From contig JAKIUS010000045.1 of NCBI GenBank assembly GCA_021647445.1, positions 1 to 8,459 of the forward strand: a DNA stretch of 8,459 bases, written 5' to 3'. Source of the DNA: Geopsychrobacter sp. GTDB lineage: Bacteria; Desulfobacterota; Desulfuromonadia; Desulfuromonadales; Geopsychrobacteraceae. The notes below the pieces were generated by a model, which ran no database searches, had not been told where the DNA came from, and saw nothing but the letters and a program-made list of their open reading frames with translations. Every line of letters starts with the position of its first letter. Position 1 is the stretch's first letter. A program made the translations under genes and the position numbers. Shown one piece after another: positions 6,272-8,459 of the stretch.

Positions 6272-7059
6272 GTGCCGTTAAGGGTCAAGGGGTTTTTCAG
6301 CCCTGGCTACCATTTTTGACCCTGTTGCGCAAAGAGGTGCTGCGATTCTGGCGGGTCTCTTCTCAAACCCTGTTGACCCCGATCATCACCGCGTCCCTCT
6401 ATCTGTTCGTCTTCGGCGCGACCTTAGGTCAGCGAATCAGCGTGCTTGAAGGATTTAGTTACGCCCAGTTCGTTATCCCCGGCCTGATCCTGATGGGGGT
6501 GATAAATAATTCCTTCGCCAACTGTTCTTCGTCCCTTTTCATGTCACGCTATCTGGGCGGCATTGTCGACCTGCTGGTCACGCCGGTCTCGCCGCCACAG
6601 TTTATTCTGGCCTATACCCTGGCCGCAATGTTGCGTGGTTCGCTGGTTGGGTTGGTGACCTGGTTTATCTCGACCCTGTTTGCCGAACTTCCCTGGACCC
6701 ACCCTATGCTGGCGATCTTGATGGCGATGCTGGCGAGTTTTTTGTTTGCCCAGTTTGGTCTGATCGCCGCAATTCTGGCCAAAAACTTCGATACCCTGTC
6801 GATGTTTACCAATTTTCTGCTGTTGCCGCTGATGTATCTCGGTGTCGTCTTTTATCCGATCTCGATTCTGCCAGCTCCTTGGGGCCACTTGTCATATTTG
6901 AACCCACTTTTCTATCTGATTGATGGTTTCCGGCATGCTATTTTAGGTGTCGGTGACACCAGCTTCCTCGTTGCTTTCGGAGTCAGCGGTGTGATGGCGA
7001 CCCTCTTGTTTGGTGGTGCCGCCTGGTTGATCGGTAGTGGCAAGGGTCTGCGCAGTTAG
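6268..7059 (+). CDS. ABC-2 type exporter permease, YadH-like
   Basis: This 263-residue inner-membrane protein has six predicted transmembrane segments, at about 34-54, 67-84, 112-138, 146-171, 178-200 and 233-256. Diagnostic ABC-2 features are the cytoplasmic amphipathic N-terminal helix (LLRKEVLRFWR), the DLLVTPVSPPQFILA segment (101-115) and the LNPLFYLIDGFRHAILG block (211-227) before the last helix. Its ATG overlaps the stop of the ATPase gene (ATGA), with a strong AGGAGG just upstream, so the two subunits are co-produced. A dimer of each would make a complete exporter with no visible periplasmic binding protein. Length and motifs match YadH/NodJ-type permeases. What it exports cannot be told from sequence. 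Confidence 0.91.
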   Translation: MSAVKGQGVFQPWLPFLTLLRKEVLRFWRVSSQTLLTPIITASLYLFVFGATLGQRISVLEGFSYAQFVIPGLILMGVINNSFANCSSSLFMSRYLGGIVDLLVTPVSPPQFILAYTLAAMLRGSLVGLVTWFISTLFAELPWTHPMLAILMAMLASFLFAQFGLIAAILAKNFDTLSMFTNFLLLPLMYLGVVFYPISILPAPWGHLSYLNPLFYLIDGFRHAILGVGDTSFLVAFGVSGVMATLLFGGAAWLIGSGKGLRS

Positions 7060-7136
7060 GACTTTAGGGCTTGGGGCTGTAGCAGATTTGCCGGATAGAT
7101 TTATTCTAATCCTAACATTTTCAGGTGAATGTAATT

Positions 7137-8003
7137 ATGTCGGATCAACTGGTACGTGTCGTTACACAAGATGGGCAGCTGCGTGCAGCCGCTGCAGATA
7201 CAACTCAATTAGTCGCGGAAATCTGTCGACGCCAGCAGGCGGATTTAACCGCCAGGGTTGCTTTGGGTCGTCTCTTGACCGGAGCGGCTCTGATGGGTTG
7301 CCTGCTGAAGGAAGATCAACGGTTGGCGCTGATGGTCGAGGGGAATGGTCCCTTGGGGCGTCTGATGGTCGAAACCGATGCGCGGGGGAGTATCCGCGGT
7401 AAGCTACAGAACCCCGTCGCCGGGCTTCCGCCGAGGGAGGATCGTTTTGATGTTGCCGGTGCTATCGGTCGTGCGGGCTTCCTGCATGTGATCAAGGATT
7501 TGGGGCTGAAGGAGCCCTACCGCAGTATGGTTCAGTTGCAGACGAGCGAGATCGGCGAGGATCTCGCCTGGTACCTGACCCATTCCGGGCAGGTCCCCTC
7601 CTGTGTCGCTGTCGGAGTCGAGTTCGATGGACAGGGTGAGATTGCCGCCGCGGGAGGGTTTCTTGTTCAGGCGTTGCCGCCGGGCGATCAGGAGCAACTT
7701 GCGGTTCTTGAGCAAAATCTGGAGGGGTTAACCCCGACGACCAGTCTACTGCGTCAGGGAAATTCGCTGGAAACCATCCTCGGCAAGGTCCTCGGTGGGC
7801 AGTCGTTCTCCGTTCAACAGCAGAACCCGCTGATCTATAGCTGCCTGTGCAGCCGTCGGCAGATCAGCGCAATGCTGCAGGGTCTCGGCGAGCAAGAACT
7901 CAAGGCGATGATCCGTGAGCAGGGTGGGGCCGAGGTCTGTTGTGACTACTGTCGCGAAGCTTATCTCTTCAGTGCCGAGGAACTTGAGGTTCTCCGCTCC
8001 TGA
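7137..8003 (+). CDS. hslO: Hsp33 redox-regulated molecular chaperone
   Basis: A 288-residue cytosolic holdase that is inactive with zinc bound and becomes active when oxidants form disulphides between its C-terminal cysteines. The N-terminal substrate-binding domain shows the usual opening (DQLVRVVTQDGQLRAAA), the ALGRLLTGAALMG helix and the GPLGRLMVETDARGSIRG strand region. The redox switch is intact: CLC (236-238) and CDYC (269-272), with one extra cysteine at 268 directly before the CXXC. The ATG at 7137 was chosen over the in-frame GTG at 7125 because AGGTGA lies 8 bases before it and the family N-terminus starts there. It follows the permease by 77 bp, so it may be read through from that operon or have its own promoter; I could not identify one. 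Confidence 0.95.
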   Translation: MSDQLVRVVTQDGQLRAAAADTTQLVAEICRRQQADLTARVALGRLLTGAALMGCLLKEDQRLALMVEGNGPLGRLMVETDARGSIRGKLQNPVAGLPPREDRFDVAGAIGRAGFLHVIKDLGLKEPYRSMVQLQTSEIGEDLAWYLTHSGQVPSCVAVGVEFDGQGEIAAAGGFLVQALPPGDQEQLAVLEQNLEGLTPTTSLLRQGNSLETILGKVLGGQSFSVQQQNPLIYSCLCSRRQISAMLQGLGEQELKAMIREQGGAEVCCDYCREAYLFSAEELEVLRS

Positions 8004-8070
8004 TCGGATAACCTCTTCTGGCTATTTTATGACCCAATGACCAGGAAAAGAAATCAAACAGTGTTTGAGT

Positions 8071-8092
8071 TGCCCGTTTCTTTGTCCGGGCA
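8071..8092 (+). terminator. Possible transcription terminator after hslO
   Basis: TGCCCG and CGGGCA form a perfect 6-bp stem around a T-rich 10-base loop, 68 bp after the hslO stop. The following bases (CTTTGCATT) are only weakly T-rich, so intrinsic termination is uncertain. Confidence 0.35.
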
Positions 8093-8117
8093 CTTTGCAT
8101 TGGTCTAAATGTATACC

Positions 8118-8153
8118 TTAAAAGCCCTCTTTACTCGGTAAAAAACCTTTTAA
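8118..8153. repeat. Nested AT-rich inverted repeats
   Basis: An outer pair TTAAAAG/CTTTTAA (8118-8124, 8147-8153) encloses an inner pair TTTAC/GTAAA around TCG (8130-8142). Both are perfect. The function is unknown. They may be operator-like, or a weak hairpin acting as a terminator together with the preceding G+C-rich stem. Confidence 0.4.
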
Positions 8154-8192
8154 ATCAAAGCCTAAACCGCTGTTCTGGGGGGCATTTATTGC

Positions 8193-8208
8193 ATACAGTA
8201 TACTGTAT
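8193..8208. promoter_or_regulatory. Perfect 16-bp palindrome, likely operator of the nuo operon
   Basis: ATACAGTATACTGTAT is identical to its own reverse complement over all 16 bases and lies 7 bp upstream of the TTGACA hexamer. Perfect symmetry of this length close to a promoter strongly suggests a site for a dimeric transcription factor. Which factor binds is not known from the sequence. In Geobacter the repressor HgtR is reported to control nuoA, but I cannot recall its consensus well enough to match it. Confidence 0.6.
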
Positions 8209-8215
8209 TTTTTCC

Positions 8216-8244
8216 TTGACATGTTGGGCCACTTATCCTAGTTT
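8216..8244 (+). promoter_or_regulatory. Candidate promoter of the nuo operon
   Basis: TTGACA (8216-8221) is a perfect -35 hexamer. At 17 bp the -10 position reads TAGTTT (8239-8244), matching only 3 of 6 consensus bases, so the promoter may need an activator. The leader to nuoA would be about 80 nt. Confidence 0.4.
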
Positions 8245-8331
8245 TCGGGACGCTGTGGCGTGAACGCCGAGGGATCAATTTATGTCAGTTGAATCTCTAA
8301 CTATTTACAAAGCTTTGAAGGAGCGGGTTTT

Positions 8332-8459
8332 ATGCTTGAGAGCTATCTGCCGATTCTCGTCCTGGTCGGAATCGCTTTTGCCTTCGCCGTGGGGACGGTT
8401 GTCGCTTCGCGTCTGGTTGGACCGAAGAATCCGACAGACATCAAATTGGCTCCTTATGA
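8332..8459 (+). CDS. nuoA: NADH-quinone oxidoreductase subunit A, N-terminal 42 codons (3' end outside window)
   Basis: The fragment begins MLESYLPILVLVGIAFAF and continues through one hydrophobic helix (about 5-28) to GPKNPTDIKLAPY, the conserved NuoA segment before the cytoplasmic loop. NuoA is a small membrane subunit of respiratory complex I, which passes electrons from NADH (or another donor in some anaerobes) to quinone while pumping protons. AAGGAG ends 8 bases before the ATG and fixes the start. In most bacteria nuoA opens the nuo operon, which agrees with the rich regulatory region upstream and predicts nuoB next, beyond the window. The gene is cut by the window edge and is not otherwise abnormal. 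Confidence 0.93.
   Translation, partial: MLESYLPILVLVGIAFAFAVGTVVASRLVGPKNPTDIKLAPY

Larger units (their letters stand above)
8004..8331. other. Regulatory intergenic region between hslO and nuoA
   Basis: These 328 bp carry no convincing gene. They contain, in order, a small perfect hairpin (CAAAC-AGT-GTTTG, 8055-8067), a G+C-rich hairpin (8071-8092), a nested AT-rich dyad (8118-8153), a perfect 16-bp palindrome (8193-8208), a TTGACA hexamer (8216-8221), a small GGCGT/ACGCC repeat (8257-8268) and the nuoA ribosome-binding site. The strikingly AT-rich composition compared with the flanking genes fits a promoter region for a large operon. Confidence 0.6.

Noticed and set aside
8282..8459. Reading frame from ATG 8282, open to the window edge, overlapping nuoA in another frame
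   Set aside because: Only the first 16 or so codons lie outside nuoA; the rest is an out-of-frame reading of nuoA. A weak GAGGG precedes it, but the product resembles nothing known and nuoA has the better start.

Overview
This window looks chromosomal, from a Deltaproteobacterium of the Desulfuromonas/Geobacter type. That placement is an inference. It rests on the NuoA N-terminus at the right edge, the moderately high GC with typical proteobacterial codon use, and the mix of a NarX/DegS-type two-component pair, a PduO adenosyltransferase, a YadGH-like exporter and Hsp33. I see no insertion sequence, tRNA, rRNA, CRISPR array or attachment site.

Layout, left to right. (1) Bases 1-1605 hold the C-terminal 534 codons of an SbcC/Rad50-like SMC-family ATPase whose Walker A half lies upstream of the window. 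(2) Facing it on the minus strand, 33 bp away, is a small membrane protein (1639-2151) that I read as a member of the DUF5706/Pycsar transmembrane effector family, with no nucleotide cyclase beside it in the window. (3) After a roughly 290-bp non-coding stretch comes a membrane PAS-histidine kinase (2439-3872). It is translationally coupled by an ATGA overlap to a NarL/LuxR-type response regulator (3869-4540), and the two form a complete phosphorelay. (4) On the minus strand, convergent with the regulator, is a PduO-type cob(I)alamin adenosyltransferase (4625-5182). (5) Divergent from it is a two-gene ABC exporter operon, an ATPase (5351-6271) and an ABC-2 permease (6268-7059), again joined by an ATGA overlap. 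(6) Next is the redox-regulated chaperone Hsp33 (7137-8003). (7) A 328-bp AT-rich intergenic region follows, carrying a candidate terminator, nested dyads, a perfect 16-bp palindrome and a TTGACA hexamer. It leads into the first 42 codons of nuoA, normally the first gene of the respiratory complex I operon.

Most genes are ordinary housekeeping or regulatory genes. The most interesting elements are the orphan Pycsar-effector-like protein next to an SbcC-like ATPase with an unusual CX6C apex in place of the CXXC zinc hook, and the regulatory DNA. The regulatory candidates are the perfect palindrome before nuoA, a promoter/dyad arrangement that may make the ABC ATPase mRNA leaderless, and a hairpin that could mask the ribosome-binding site of the adenosyltransferase gene. 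I found no clearly new multi-gene system that lies wholly inside the window.
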